In this document: positions 36,247-46,118 of the stretch, one piece after another
How positions within the stretch are numbered: the first letter of the stretch is position 1
How the letters are laid out: the number at the start of each line of letters is the position of its first letter
From: Kordia periserrulae
Lineage (GTDB): Bacteria; Bacteroidota; Bacteroidia; Flavobacteriales; Flavobacteriaceae
Length of the DNA stretch: 64,000 nucleotides
Direction: 5' to 3'
Assembly (NCBI RefSeq): GCF_003054265.1
Contig: NZ_QBKT01000007.1
Coordinates: 186,001 to 250,000 of the forward strand
Program-made: the position numbers and the translations under genes
Notes under the pieces: model-generated
Databases searched by the model: none
Told to the model about the DNA's origin: nothing
Seen by the model: only the letters and a program-made list of their open reading frames with translations

Positions 36247-39000
36247 TTAGAATGTATAACGTACACTAAAGTTCCATGTTCTACCGAAACCAAAGAATGC
36301 TTTGTTTGCCGTGTTGATTCCGTCATACGTATCATCTCCTGGATCCGCAAAGATGTTTGTTTGCGATTCTACGATGTACGTTGTATTGAACAAGTTGTTG
36401 ACGTTTAATCTGAAATTAACTCTGTTTTGCTTTTCTTTTCCAACCAACCAGAGGTATGAAATTCCTCCATCAAATAAGTTGTAAGCTGGCAATTGTAAAG
36501 AACCTCTGTTATCTGCTACATCAAAGTCTTCTGCTCTAATATCCGCATATAAGTTGTCTGCTCTAAACCAAGCAACGTCAAATTTTAAGTTTTTAACTGG
36601 CTCAACAATCCCTGCCAAACGCATGGTAGTTTGCGCTGCGTTTCCAACCTTTACGTTGTCTAAGAATAAGGTGTTTTCACCAACTACACGGTTTTGGTCA
36701 TTGGTATCAAATGCAGGACCTGAAACGGTTCCACCATATTCCCAATTACCAATAGATAACATTCCTCTAAACGTTAAGAAGTCTAATGGACGGTACGTTG
36801 TTTCCAATTCAAATCCCATGTGTACTTGCTCAATTCCTACTACGTTTGTACGTCCTTGTACTGTTTCCATTGGATCATCTGGATCAGGGAATGTTCCAAA
36901 GATAGTTTGGAATCTGTCTTTCCAAGAAGTTCTGTATAAGTTAACGTTTGCCGATAATTTTTCAGATTGGTACCCGTATCCAATTTCAACACCAAATACT
37001 TTTTCGTTACGAATATCTTCATTCAATTCGTTGGTATTGTTCAAATATACCGCATCAAACAATGGTTGCTTTGAGTAATATCCTGCATTGGCAAATACAT
37101 TGTGGTTTTCGTTGATGTTGTAGTTCAAACCACCTTTGATGGTTCCTCCTAAAATATTTTCCCAATCCGTACGCTGTCCTTCAGCTGGCGTTAGTAAGAA
37201 TAAATCTTCTCTACTATATGCTTGATTTGCACCAGAGAATTGCACGAATGCAGAAATATCATCTTTTTTGTATTCTAACTGACCAAAGATTCCTAACCAA
37301 CGAACATATCCGATATTGTAATAGTCGATTTTGTCTTCATTATCGATGTCTTTAAATACATTTACGATAGAGGAGAAGTTAGAAGAATATGTGTTTGTCA
37401 ACGCAATGTTTGGATTGTTTACGTTTCCGTTATCAATATAACCGTCTGCTCCTAAAAGATTGTCCAATCTACGGTAGTGAAAACCTTTGTACGTTCTTGC
37501 ATCAAATCCGATATCTAAGGTTAAGTTATCGTTCAATTGTGTGTTTAAGTTTGCTAACAACCCAAACCAGTTGTGTGAGTTGATAGAAGCTCTACGCACA
37601 ATACCATTGCTTCGTGCTTGTACAAAGTTGTTTCCATTCGCATCTGGCTGATTTAATAAGATATCACTATCTCCAGTTCCTGTAAACGATGTTGCTTCTC
37701 CAGCATTCCAACGTACGATTTCGTCAAATTTCACCAATCCTGTAGCAGCATCTCTAAAGGCTAAGCTTGAAGCAAAAGCAGAGCTTCCGCCACCAGTTCT
37801 ACCACGACCGATGTCACCAGTTCCTCCACCACGACCAAAAGACGCGTATGCAACCGATGATAATTTTGTTTTATCAGAGATATCCCAATCCCAGTTTAAT
37901 GATAATACTGGCTTGTGATAGAAGTTTCTTCTCCAGTTGAATTCTTCTCCGTTTAACGTACCGTTGTTATAGTTGTACTTGTCTCCGTATTGCAAGTATT
38001 GTGCTAAGGTTGCTGCATTAAAGAAGCTAGTTGTTCTTTGGTTGTGTACTTGTGGCGCACCTGTTACTGTAAACTGAACGTCGTGTGTTCTTTTTTCGTT
38101 TGACCAACCAAATCCTAAGAAATAGTTGTATCCTTCAAAGGCAGTTCCATCAATATATCCGTCACCCGCAACTCTACTAAACAATCCTGTAAAGGCAAAA
38201 CCATTTTCCATTCTTCCTGTTGAATAGGAAGCGATTGTTTTTAAGTAATTATCGTTACCTAACGTAGTTCCCACAAATCCACCTTCGTTTCTGTCGGTTG
38301 TTTTTGTGACGATGTTTAACGTTCCACCTACAGACGAAATTGCTAGTTTAGAAGAACCCAAACCTCTTTGTACTTGAATGGCAGAAGCTACATCGGCTAA
38401 ACCTGTCCAGTTACTCCAGAATACAGCTCCGTTTTCCATGTCGTTCACAGGAACACCATTTATTAATACTGCTGTATTTCTTTGATCGAATCCACGAATG
38501 TTGATTCTTGAATCTCCAAATCCACCACCTGACTTTGTAGCATATACAGAAGGTGTTGCGTTTAATAATTCAGGAAGTTCTTGGTTTCCTAAACGCTCTA
38601 CAATTTCTTGTGCTTTAATGGTAGAAACCGCTACAGGAGTTTCACGCTCTTTTGCGATATCAACCACACCTACGATAACTACTTCATCTAAAGAATTATC
38701 AGCATCAAGTGCAACAGTTCCTAAGTTTTGCGTTCCTCCAGAAACATTGAATTGAATTGACTTTGTAGCAAATCCGACATACGAAATTTCAATAGTTCCT
38801 GTCGCAGTTGACACGTTCAACGTAAATTCTCCGTTAAAATTTGTGGAAGTTCCGTTTGTTGTTCCTTTCACTAGAACACTTGCACCTGGCAATGGTCCTG
38901 CTTCATCTACTACTTTACCAGTAATGGTTCCTTGTGAAAAGGCAACCGATGTAATAAAAAACATCGCTACTGCTAAAAATACATTGTAAGTTTTTTTCAT
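36247..39000 (-). CDS. TonB-dependent receptor, copy A of a duplicated pair
   Basis: This 917-residue outer-membrane receptor has a signal peptide (about 1-22), a carboxypeptidase-like domain (about 23-100), a TonB-box-like LDEVVIVGVVDIAKER and a plug with RINIRGFDQRNTAVLINGVPVNDMENG (positions about 165-191). A long barrel ends in WNFSVRYTF. It matches the protein encoded at 40293-43034 almost without gaps over its whole length. The main differences are at about residues 395-455 and 665-690, likely extracellular loops. A TACATTTG box on the minus strand near 39035 is a likely promoter. Substrate unknown; no SusD-like gene adjoins it. Confidence 0.92.
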   Translation of the reverse strand: MKKTYNVFLAVAMFFITSVAFSQGTITGKVVDEAGPLPGASVLVKGTTNGTSTNFNGEFTLNVSTATGTIEISYVGFATKSIQFNVSGGTQNLGTVALDADNSLDEVVIVGVVDIAKERETPVAVSTIKAQEIVERLGNQELPELLNATPSVYATKSGGGFGDSRINIRGFDQRNTAVLINGVPVNDMENGAVFWSNWTGLADVASAIQVQRGLGSSKLAISSVGGTLNIVTKTTDRNEGGFVGTTLGNDNYLKTIASYSTGRMENGFAFTGLFSRVAGDGYIDGTAFEGYNYFLGFGWSNEKRTHDVQFTVTGAPQVHNQRTTSFFNAATLAQYLQYGDKYNYNNGTLNGEEFNWRRNFYHKPVLSLNWDWDISDKTKLSSVAYASFGRGGGTGDIGRGRTGGGSSAFASSLAFRDAATGLVKFDEIVRWNAGEATSFTGTGDSDILLNQPDANGNNFVQARSNGIVRRASINSHNWFGLLANLNTQLNDNLTLDIGFDARTYKGFHYRRLDNLLGADGYIDNGNVNNPNIALTNTYSSNFSSIVNVFKDIDNEDKIDYYNIGYVRWLGIFGQLEYKKDDISAFVQFSGANQAYSREDLFLLTPAEGQRTDWENILGGTIKGGLNYNINENHNVFANAGYYSKQPLFDAVYLNNTNELNEDIRNEKVFGVEIGYGYQSEKLSANVNLYRTSWKDRFQTIFGTFPDPDDPMETVQGRTNVVGIEQVHMGFELETTYRPLDFLTFRGMLSIGNWEYGGTVSGPAFDTNDQNRVVGENTLFLDNVKVGNAAQTTMRLAGIVEPVKNLKFDVAWFRADNLYADIRAEDFDVADNRGSLQLPAYNLFDGGISYLWLVGKEKQNRVNFRLNVNNLFNTTYIVESQTNIFADPGDDTYDGINTANKAFFGFGRTWNFSVRYTF

Positions 39001-39203
39001 TATATAAGAATATAAGTTTTTAAAGTCGTGGCAAATGTACTAAGTTTTATATTTAAATTTTACACTTTACTGTATAGTAATTAAGTTTTTTTTAACAAAT
39101 CAACGAGACTGAACAAAAAAGTTATTATTACAAAAGATTGTGTTATTTTATTATTAAGTTTTTATATATGAAGAATTTAGAGTATTCTTTAGTTATTTAT
39201 CTG

Positions 39204-39947
39204 TTAGATGTAAGCTTCAAAATCATTTGGATTGAATTGTTCCAGTTTTTTTTGCACATGCGCATAAAGTGATTTTACATGTACTATGAATTTTTCTGTT
39301 TCGCTATTGATGGACTTCTGCCATAATTCTAAAAAAATACTGTCTGGGTATTCTTCAAAATTATTGACTTTATTGTAGATGTCATCAAACAAGACTCTAT
39401 TCAGTTTCTCAACAGAAGGTGTTTCAAAACCTATGGAAAAGCTGTAGACCTTAAATATGTGATCTAGAAACTGAAAGTAATGATATTTCCACAACGGAGC
39501 ATCTTTGTGTAATTTAATGAAAAAGTTGTAGTGATTGGAAAGCATGTATTTCTTTAATAGCAGTAAATTTTCTGAGGGAGCTTCATACGCTAACTTTAGT
39601 AGTGAATTTGCTTTTTGCGAAAGTTTTTTTAATTCATCTTCTACATCGAAAAGAATAACTCCTAAGGCAAACATTCGTGCTTCAAACTTAGATTGCCTAA
39701 AAAACTGATTATGAAGAGTTGTTAAATAATCTCTAACCGTACCTGTTAAATACGAAAATGATAGGTCTTCAAAGGTTTTTACTCCTTTTTTTCGACTGTT
39801 TTCCTCGTTTTCAGAATAAAGAATTCTCAAATCAACATCAGAGTCTGGTCTACTGAGTTTAGTGGCATGACTTCCACAGACTAATATCCCAATAACATTT
39901 TTTTGGGTCTTCCAAGTGTTAATGTAATTATAAATACGTTTGTCCAT
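39204..39947 (-). CDS. MNT-type nucleotidyltransferase domain protein
   Basis: This 247-residue protein has the polymerase-beta-type nucleotidyltransferase signature: G25-S26 in CGSHATK and the metal-binding pair D37 and D39 in DSDVD. The C-terminal two thirds are helical and match no family I can name. The ATG at 39947 is chosen over an upstream TTG because it is the first ATG and leaves a normal N-terminus. It diverges from the small Gly-Gly peptide gene across 61 bp and sits between two duplicated TonB receptor genes. Roles such as antibiotic-type nucleotidylation, toxin neutralisation or peptide tailoring are all possible; none is shown. Confidence 0.8.
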   Translation of the reverse strand: MDKRIYNYINTWKTQKNVIGILVCGSHATKLSRPDSDVDLRILYSENEENSRKKGVKTFEDLSFSYLTGTVRDYLTTLHNQFFRQSKFEARMFALGVILFDVEDELKKLSQKANSLLKLAYEAPSENLLLLKKYMLSNHYNFFIKLHKDAPLWKYHYFQFLDHIFKVYSFSIGFETPSVEKLNRVLFDDIYNKVNNFEEYPDSIFLELWQKSINSETEKFIVHVKSLYAHVQKKLEQFNPNDFEAYI

Positions 39948-40008
39948 TAAAGTACTTAACTTACTTTTATTCAAAGAAAAGGATTATTAATTAAAATTTA
40001 GTTATATC

Positions 40009-40203
40009 ATGAAAAAGAAAGAAACAAAACATTTAAAATTAAACAAAACTAAAGTTTCCCAACTTTTAGAATTGGACTTAGAAAAAGTGAAAGGTGGTGC
40101 ATCAGGAAAAACTTGTGAATGGGATCCTTACTTAGAACAATATGTAAGATGCAATGATTACGATTATTCAACTAATGGTTGCGACTCAACTTGGTCAACT
40201 TGA
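40009..40203 (+). CDS. Second Gly-Gly leader peptide, candidate RiPP precursor
   Basis: This 64-residue frame starts at ATG 40009. The leader has LKLNKTKVSQL (residues 9-19), a LxLxKxKV motif like that of the peptide at 26992, and Gly-Gly at residues 29-30, exactly the same position. The core (from A31) has three cysteines (36, 48, 58), eight Ser/Thr, and several Tyr/Trp. It diverges from a nucleotidyltransferase gene and ends at a strong bidirectional terminator. No maturation or export gene adjoins it. The leader match supports a natural-product precursor; product class is uncertain. Confidence 0.65.
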   Translation: MKKKETKHLKLNKTKVSQLLELDLEKVKGGASGKTCEWDPYLEQYVRCNDYDYSTNGCDSTWST

Positions 40204-40232
40204 TATTTAAAATATAAAATTTTCATTAAAAA

Positions 40233-40262
40233 AAAGCCGCTTCAAAATTTTGAAGCGGCTTT
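40233..40262. terminator. Perfect 30-bp palindromic bidirectional terminator
   Basis: AAAGCCGCTTCAAAA is followed by its exact complement. A-runs and T-runs flank it, so it ends both the plus-strand peptide gene and the minus-strand TonB receptor gene at 40293. Confidence 0.85.
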
Positions 40263-40292
40263 GATTTTATATGTTGATTTTTAATTCTTTTC

Positions 40293-43034
40293 TTAGAAAT
40301 CGTAACGAATACTAAAGTTCCAAGTTCTTCCAAATCCAAAGAATGCTTTATTAGCAGTGTTGATACCATCGTAAGTATCATCCCCTGGATTTGCAAAGAT
40401 GTTTGTTTGTGATTCTGCGATATAAGTTGTGTTGAACAAGTTATTGATATTTAATCGGAAGTTGATTGTTTTATCTTTTTCTTCTCCAACTAACCATTTG
40501 AAAGACATTCCTCCATCAAATAAGTTGTACGCAGGTAATTGTAATGAACCTCTGTTATCGGCTTCATCAAAATCTTCTGCGTTGATGTCAGCATATAAAT
40601 CATCAGCTCTAAACCAAGCGATGTCAAACTTTAAGTTTTCAACTGGCTCTACAATGGCCGCTAAACGCATGGTTGTTTGTGCAGAGTTACCAACTTTTAC
40701 ATCGTCTAAGTATAATGTATTTTGACCAACTACTTCGTTCGCATCGTTTACATTAAAAGCTGGTCCAGATACTGTTCCTGCATATTTCCAGTTACCGACA
40801 GATGCCATTCCATTGAACGTTAAGAAGTCTAATGGACGGTATGTAAACTCTAATTCAACTCCTGAGTGAATTTGCTCTAAGCCTACTAAGTTAGTTACCC
40901 CTTGTACATCGTCATTAGAATCCATTGGTGTATTGTTTACATCAAATGTTCCTGTAAGATTGATATATCTGTCTTTCCAAGAAGTTCTATATAAGTTCAG
41001 GTTTACGTTTAACTTTTCAGACTTATATCCATATCCTAATTCTGCACCGAATACTTTTTCATTTCTGTAGTCAGAGTTCAACTCATTTGTATTGTTTAGA
41101 TATACTGCATCAAATAATGGTTGCTTTGAGTAGTATCCAACGTTACCAAATACGTTGTGATTTTCATCGATGTTGTAGTTCAATCCACCTTTGATAGTTC
41201 CTCCTAAGATGTTCTCCCAGTCTGTTCGTTGTCCTTCAGCAGGTGTTAATAGGAATAAATCTTCTCTACTAAATCCTTGGTTAGAACCAGAAAATTGTAC
41301 AAATGCAGAAATATCATCCTTTTTATATTCTAACTGACCAAAAATCCCTAACCAACGTACATATCCTATATTGTAATAGTCAATTTTATCTTCATCATCA
41401 ATATCTTTAAATACATTTACGATTGAACCAAAATCAGAAGAGTAGGTGTTTGTTAATATTCTATTAGGATTATTTACATCGTCATTATCTCTATATGCAT
41501 CTGCTCCTAATAGGTTATCCAATCTTCTGTAGTGGAATCCCTTATAGGTTCTAGCATCTACACCTACGTCTAATGTTAAGTTTTCGCTTAATTGTGTATT
41601 TAAGTTTGCCAACAATCCAAACCAGTTGTGAGAGTTAATTGAAGCTCTTCTTGATAAACCATTATCTCTACTATCGTTGATGAATTGTCCGTTTTCTTCA
41701 TCTGTTCTTTGGTATACGTTTCCATCAGAGAATGTTACTGCTTGTCCACTGTTGTATTGAACAATTCTATCCCATAATACTTCTCCTGTTTGCTGATTTC
41801 TAAAAATTGAGCTAGAAGCAAAGTTGAATCCTGGTAATCTTCCGATATCTCCAGTTCCTCCACCACGACCAAATGACGCGTATGCTACAGATGATAATTT
41901 CGTTTGATCAGAGATATTCCAATCCCAGTTTAATGACAATACTGGCTTGTGATAGAAGTTTCTTCTCCAGTTAAACTCCTCTCCATTTAATGTACCATGG
42001 TTAAAGTTGTACTTATCACCATATTGTAAATATTGTGCAATAGTTGCCGCGTTAAAGAAACTTGTGGTTCTTTGGTTGTGTACCTGTGGCGCACCAGTTA
42101 CAGTAAATTGAAGGTCGTGTGTTCTGTCTTCGTCAGTCCACCCAAATCCTAAGAAATAGTTATAACCTTCAAAAGCAGTTCCGTTGATGTAACCATCTCC
42201 AGCTGTTCTGCTGAATAATCCTGTAAAGGCAAAACCATTTTCCATTCTACCAGTAGAGTACGAAGCGATTGTTTTTAAGTAATTATCGTTACCTAATGTA
42301 GTTCCAACAAATCCACCTTCGTTTCTGTCTGTTGTTTTTGTTACAATGTTTAATGTACCTCCTACAGAAGAAATTGCTAGTTTAGAAGAACCTAAACCTC
42401 TTTGTACTTGGATGGCAGAAGCTACATCGGCTAAACCTGTCCAGTTACTCCAATATACAGCTCCATTCTCCATATCATTTACTGGTACACCGTTTACTAA
42501 TACAGCAGTGTTTACTTGGTCAAAACCACGAATGTTGATTCTTGAGTCACCAAAACCACCACCAGACTTTGTAGCATACACAGATGGTGTTGCATTTAAT
42601 AATTCTGGAAGCTCTTGGTTTCCTAATCTTTCCACAATTTCCTCTGCCTTAATTGTAGAAACTGCAACAGGAGTTTCACGCTCTTTAGCGATATCAACTA
42701 CACCAACAATTACAACTTCATCTAAAGAATTGTCTGCAACCAATGTAATTGATCCTAAGTCTTGTGTTCCTCCATTAAGATTGAATGGAATTGATTTTGT
42801 AGTAAATCCAACATAAGAAATTTCAATAGTTCCACTAGAAGTTGTAACATTTAATGTGAACTCTCCGTTAAAATTTGTAGAAACTCCATTGGATGTTCCT
42901 TTCTCAACGATGTTTGCTCCTGGTAATGGACCAGCGTCGTCTGTTACTTTACCAGTAATTGTCCCTTGAGCAAAAGCAACCGATGTTATAAAAAACATCG
43001 CTACTGCAAAAAATACATTGTTAAACGTTTTCAT
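40293..43034 (-). CDS. TonB-dependent receptor, copy B of a duplicated pair
   Basis: This 913-residue receptor has the same layout as copy A: signal peptide, carboxypeptidase-like domain, LDEVVIVGVVDIAKER, plug with RGFDQVNTAVLVNGVPVNDM, and a barrel ending in WNFSIRYDF. Nucleotide and protein sequence follow copy A closely outside the variable loops, so the pair arose by duplication. The last residues are RYDF, where copy A has RYTF. It is the upstream copy in transcription direction; the terminator at 40233 and the intervening nucleotidyltransferase and peptide genes mean the two are transcribed separately. Substrate unknown. Confidence 0.92.
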   Translation of the reverse strand: MKTFNNVFFAVAMFFITSVAFAQGTITGKVTDDAGPLPGANIVEKGTSNGVSTNFNGEFTLNVTTSSGTIEISYVGFTTKSIPFNLNGGTQDLGSITLVADNSLDEVVIVGVVDIAKERETPVAVSTIKAEEIVERLGNQELPELLNATPSVYATKSGGGFGDSRINIRGFDQVNTAVLVNGVPVNDMENGAVYWSNWTGLADVASAIQVQRGLGSSKLAISSVGGTLNIVTKTTDRNEGGFVGTTLGNDNYLKTIASYSTGRMENGFAFTGLFSRTAGDGYINGTAFEGYNYFLGFGWTDEDRTHDLQFTVTGAPQVHNQRTTSFFNAATIAQYLQYGDKYNFNHGTLNGEEFNWRRNFYHKPVLSLNWDWNISDQTKLSSVAYASFGRGGGTGDIGRLPGFNFASSSIFRNQQTGEVLWDRIVQYNSGQAVTFSDGNVYQRTDEENGQFINDSRDNGLSRRASINSHNWFGLLANLNTQLSENLTLDVGVDARTYKGFHYRRLDNLLGADAYRDNDDVNNPNRILTNTYSSDFGSIVNVFKDIDDEDKIDYYNIGYVRWLGIFGQLEYKKDDISAFVQFSGSNQGFSREDLFLLTPAEGQRTDWENILGGTIKGGLNYNIDENHNVFGNVGYYSKQPLFDAVYLNNTNELNSDYRNEKVFGAELGYGYKSEKLNVNLNLYRTSWKDRYINLTGTFDVNNTPMDSNDDVQGVTNLVGLEQIHSGVELEFTYRPLDFLTFNGMASVGNWKYAGTVSGPAFNVNDANEVVGQNTLYLDDVKVGNSAQTTMRLAAIVEPVENLKFDIAWFRADDLYADINAEDFDEADNRGSLQLPAYNLFDGGMSFKWLVGEEKDKTINFRLNINNLFNTTYIAESQTNIFANPGDDTYDGINTANKAFFGFGRTWNFSIRYDF

Positions 43035-43190
43035 AAGTTTTATTAGTTTATTTAATGCCGCAAAAATCGCATTTATTGTGCATGCATATATTAAGCGAAT
43101 GTTAAATGTTTTAACATTTTAACAAAAATACATTTTTAACTTATTTAATTGTTTTGCAGGGAATTAAGATACAAACCGAATTATTAACAG

Positions 43191-44834
43191 TTATTTTTTA
43201 CTTTTTTTGAAGTGTTTTAAAAGATTTGTGGTCGACGCATCATGTTCTGCAATTTCTGCACTTTGAATGTCTGTTAAAATTTTTGTGGCAAGTTGTTTTC
43301 CGAGTTCAACGCCCCACTGATCGTAACTAAATATATTCCAAATAACACCTTGTACAAATATTTTGTGTTCGTATAAAGCTATTAATGCACCTAAACTTTC
43401 TGGAGTTAGCTTGTCAACTAAAATAGTGTTGGTTGGCTTGTTGCCTTCAAATATTTTGAATGGAAGTAGTTTTTCCATTTGAGAAGCGCCCATTCCTTTA
43501 GCCGAAAGTTCTGCTACAACCTCAGCTTCCGTTTTTCCGTGAAGTAAGGCTTCTGTTTGCGCAAAGAAGTTTGCCATTAATTTATCGTGATGCTCGTTGT
43601 TTCCGTGTAAAGATTCAACATAACCAATAAAATCGGCAGGAATCAACTTGGTTCCTTGATGAATCAATTGAAAGAACGCATGTTGCGAGTTGGTACCAGG
43701 TTCGCCCCAAATTAAGGTTCCTGTTTGATAATTGACACGATTTCCACCTCTATCCACACTTTTTCCGTTACTTTCCATGATGCCTTGTTGCAAATACGCC
43801 GCAAATTGATGCAAATATTGGGTATATGGAATGATGGCTTCACTTTCTGCACCGTAAAAATTATTATACCAAACACTTAATAATGCCAAAACTACTGGAA
43901 TGTTTTGATCAAAAGAAGTCGTTCTAAAGTGCGTGTCCATGGCATGTGCGCCAGCATTTAATTTTTCAAAATTATCATATCCTACAGATAAACTGATAGA
44001 CAATCCTACTGCACTCCACAAAGAAAAACGTCCACCAACCCAATCGCGCATTGGAAATACATTTTTTGACGCAATTCCAAATTCGTTGATTTTTTCCAAG
44101 TTGGTCGATACTGCTACAAAGTGCTGTTCAATAGCTTTTTCGCTCGCATGTGTCAAAAACCATTTGCGAATCGTCAATGCGTTAGTCAAGGTTTCTTGTG
44201 TTGTAAACGATTTGGATACAATGACAAATAGCGTTGTTTCAGGATTTAAGTTTTTGATGATTTCCTGCACATGATCGCCATCAACATTTGATACAAAGTG
44301 CACATTCAAATGGTTTTTATAGTATTGTAACGCTTCTGTCACCATTACAGGTCCTAAATCAGAACCGCCAATCCCAATATTTACGATATCAGTAAATGCT
44401 TTTCCCGTGTGTCCTGTTTTTGTTCCTGAAATAACCGATTCTGAGAATTCTTTTATTTTTTGCTTGACTTTGTAAATCTCTGGAATTACATTTTGACCAT
44501 TTACAAAAACTTCGCTCGTCTCTTTTGCGCGCAATGCTGTGTGCAATACAGCTCTTCCTTCCGTTTCATTAATGATTTCACCATCGAAATATTTTTCAAT
44601 GTTTTCTTTAAGATGCACCTCATTAGCCAATTCTAAAAGCAATTCCATCGTTTTTGGTGAAATTCTGTTTTTAGAATAGTCTACGTAAAAATCTTTCCAT
44701 TGAATAGAAAAGCGATTGGCTCTGTTAGCATCTGTTGAAAAATAGTCTTTCATCGCAAACGATTTCGTTGCATAGAAATGTTCCTGAAGTTTTTTCCAAG
44801 CTTCAGTTTCTGTAGGGTTTATGTTTGTTAACAT
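43191..44834 (-). CDS. pgi: Glucose-6-phosphate isomerase
   Basis: This 547-residue enzyme interconverts glucose 6-phosphate and fructose 6-phosphate in glycolysis. Signature segments are present: [11 protein letters not shown] (about 152-162), [13 protein letters not shown], the phosphoglucose isomerase motif [18 protein letters not shown] and GKQLA near the C-terminus. Length is normal. It follows the M23 peptidase gene by 6 bp and is probably the last gene of a four-gene operon starting with the DUF3108 gene. It can use glucose 6-phosphate made by the maltose phosphorylase route elsewhere in the window, though the genes are not linked. Confidence 0.97.
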   Translation of the reverse strand: MLTNINPTETEAWKKLQEHFYATKSFAMKDYFSTDANRANRFSIQWKDFYVDYSKNRISPKTMELLLELANEVHLKENIEKYFDGEIINETEGRAVLHTALRAKETSEVFVNGQNVIPEIYKVKQKIKEFSESVISGTKTGHTGKAFTDIVNIGIGGSDLGPVMVTEALQYYKNHLNVHFVSNVDGDHVQEIIKNLNPETTLFVIVSKSFTTQETLTNALTIRKWFLTHASEKAIEQHFVAVSTNLEKINEFGIASKNVFPMRDWVGGRFSLWSAVGLSISLSVGYDNFEKLNAGAHAMDTHFRTTSFDQNIPVVLALLSVWYNNFYGAESEAIIPYTQYLHQFAAYLQQGIMESNGKSVDRGGNRVNYQTGTLIWGEPGTNSQHAFFQLIHQGTKLIPADFIGYVESLHGNNEHHDKLMANFFAQTEALLHGKTEAEVVAELSAKGMGASQMEKLLPFKIFEGNKPTNTILVDKLTPESLGALIALYEHKIFVQGVIWNIFSYDQWGVELGKQLATKILTDIQSAEIAEHDASTTNLLKHFKKSKK

Positions 44835-44840
44835 GATTTG

Positions 44841-46118
44841 TTAGTTTATTGCAGTTATAAGTGCTTCTTCTTGTGGAAGCTGTATTTCGATGCCATCAAT
44901 TTGTGTTTTTAATGGCGCAATGTATTCTAAGTATGAATCTTTTAGTCTTTCGTCAATCGGATCGGCATCTGGTAGTTTTTGCTTGAATGGATCGACTTGA
45001 CGACCGTTTTTCCAAAAACGATAACATACGTGTGGTCCAGAGGTGTTTCCTGTCATTCCAACCCAACCGATAACGTCTCCTTGTTTCACAAATTCGCCCA
45101 CTTTTACTTTTCGTTTTTTCATGTGCAAATATTGCGTGGTGTACGTACTGTTGTGTTTTACTTTGACATAGTTTCCGTTGCCGCCTCTTCGGGCAGATTC
45201 TACTACGACTCCATTGGCTGTAGAAATAATAGGTGTGCCAATGGGCGCTGCAAAGTCGGTTCCTTTGTGTGGACGAATACGATTTCCGTATAGTTTGATG
45301 CGTCTTCGTAAGTTGTAACGCGATGAAATACGGACTTGCTTGTAACGCACAGGCGCTTTTAAAAAAGCACGACGTAAGTTTTTAGCATTTTCATCGTAAT
45401 AATCAACAATTTGCTTGATGCTGTCAGTTTCAAATTGAAATGCGTAAAATGGTTCGCCATTGTGTTTAAAGTATGCCGCTTTTATATTGTCAATTCCCAC
45501 GAAAGTGGTATCGTTTATATATTTTTCAGTGTAAATTAATTTAAACTCATCACCTTTTTGCAATCTAAAAAAGTCAATCGTCCACGCGTAAATGTCTGAC
45601 ATATCATACGCCAATCGTTGACTCAATCCTGCATCGTCCAATGAAGCCGATAATGAGCTTGTAATAACTCCTGAAGCTTCTTTTTCTACAATTTTAACAG
45701 GCTTACTTTCCGTGTACGCATTGATAGAATCTTTGAATTTTATCACCACATAGTCTATGCTATTTTTTTGATAGATAAAACATTCTGGTCTGTTCAATGA
45801 ATCGCCTTTGGTGCAAAGCAAGGTATATGGTTTTCCCGCTACCAGTTTTCGGATGTCAAACGTATCTTTGGTTTTTTCGGCAATTTGAAAGATTTTAGAG
45901 TAGCCGATGTTATTTTTTTGTAAAATTTCTCCAAAACTGTCACCATTTCGTACGGTATCTTTAATAACTACGTAGTCATTAAGGTTGAAGCCAAACTCTA
46001 TTGGGTCAGGAGCTGGCGCTTCTATTTCAACGTTTTTTTGAACTTTTTTTTCTTCTTCGCCACACGCGTAAAAGCCTATAAATACTAGTATTAGCAATAC
46101 AATTTTCCCTATTCTCAT
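44841..46118 (-). CDS. M23 peptidase lipoprotein (peptidoglycan DD-metallopeptidase family)
   Basis: This 425-residue protein has a lipoprotein signal (Cys about residue 19 in GFYAC), a central domain with a LysM/OapA-like pattern, and a C-terminal LytM domain from about residue 270. The first zinc ligands are H284 and D288 in HKGTD. The usual final HxH is H363-V-C365 here, so a Cys replaces the second His. The ATG at 46118 makes the signal peptide and overlaps the preceding gene's TGA as ATGA, so translation is probably coupled. It would cut or regulate cutting of peptidoglycan crosslinks in the periplasm; activity is uncertain because of the changed ligand. Confidence 0.88.
   Translation of the reverse strand: MRIGKIVLLILVFIGFYACGEEEKKVQKNVEIEAPAPDPIEFGFNLNDYVVIKDTVRNGDSFGEILQKNNIGYSKIFQIAEKTKDTFDIRKLVAGKPYTLLCTKGDSLNRPECFIYQKNSIDYVVIKFKDSINAYTESKPVKIVEKEASGVITSSLSASLDDAGLSQRLAYDMSDIYAWTIDFFRLQKGDEFKLIYTEKYINDTTFVGIDNIKAAYFKHNGEPFYAFQFETDSIKQIVDYYDENAKNLRRAFLKAPVRYKQVRISSRYNLRRRIKLYGNRIRPHKGTDFAAPIGTPIISTANGVVVESARRGGNGNYVKVKHNSTYTTQYLHMKKRKVKVGEFVKQGDVIGWVGMTGNTSGPHVCYRFWKNGRQVDPFKQKLPDADPIDERLKDSYLEYIAPLKTQIDGIEIQLPQEEALITAIN

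Noticed and set aside
39997-40011. TTTAGTTATATCATG at the start of the second peptide gene, similar to the TTTATAAATATCATG operator
   Set aside because: It has three mismatches, covers the start codon and lies in AT-rich sequence, so chance is a sufficient explanation.
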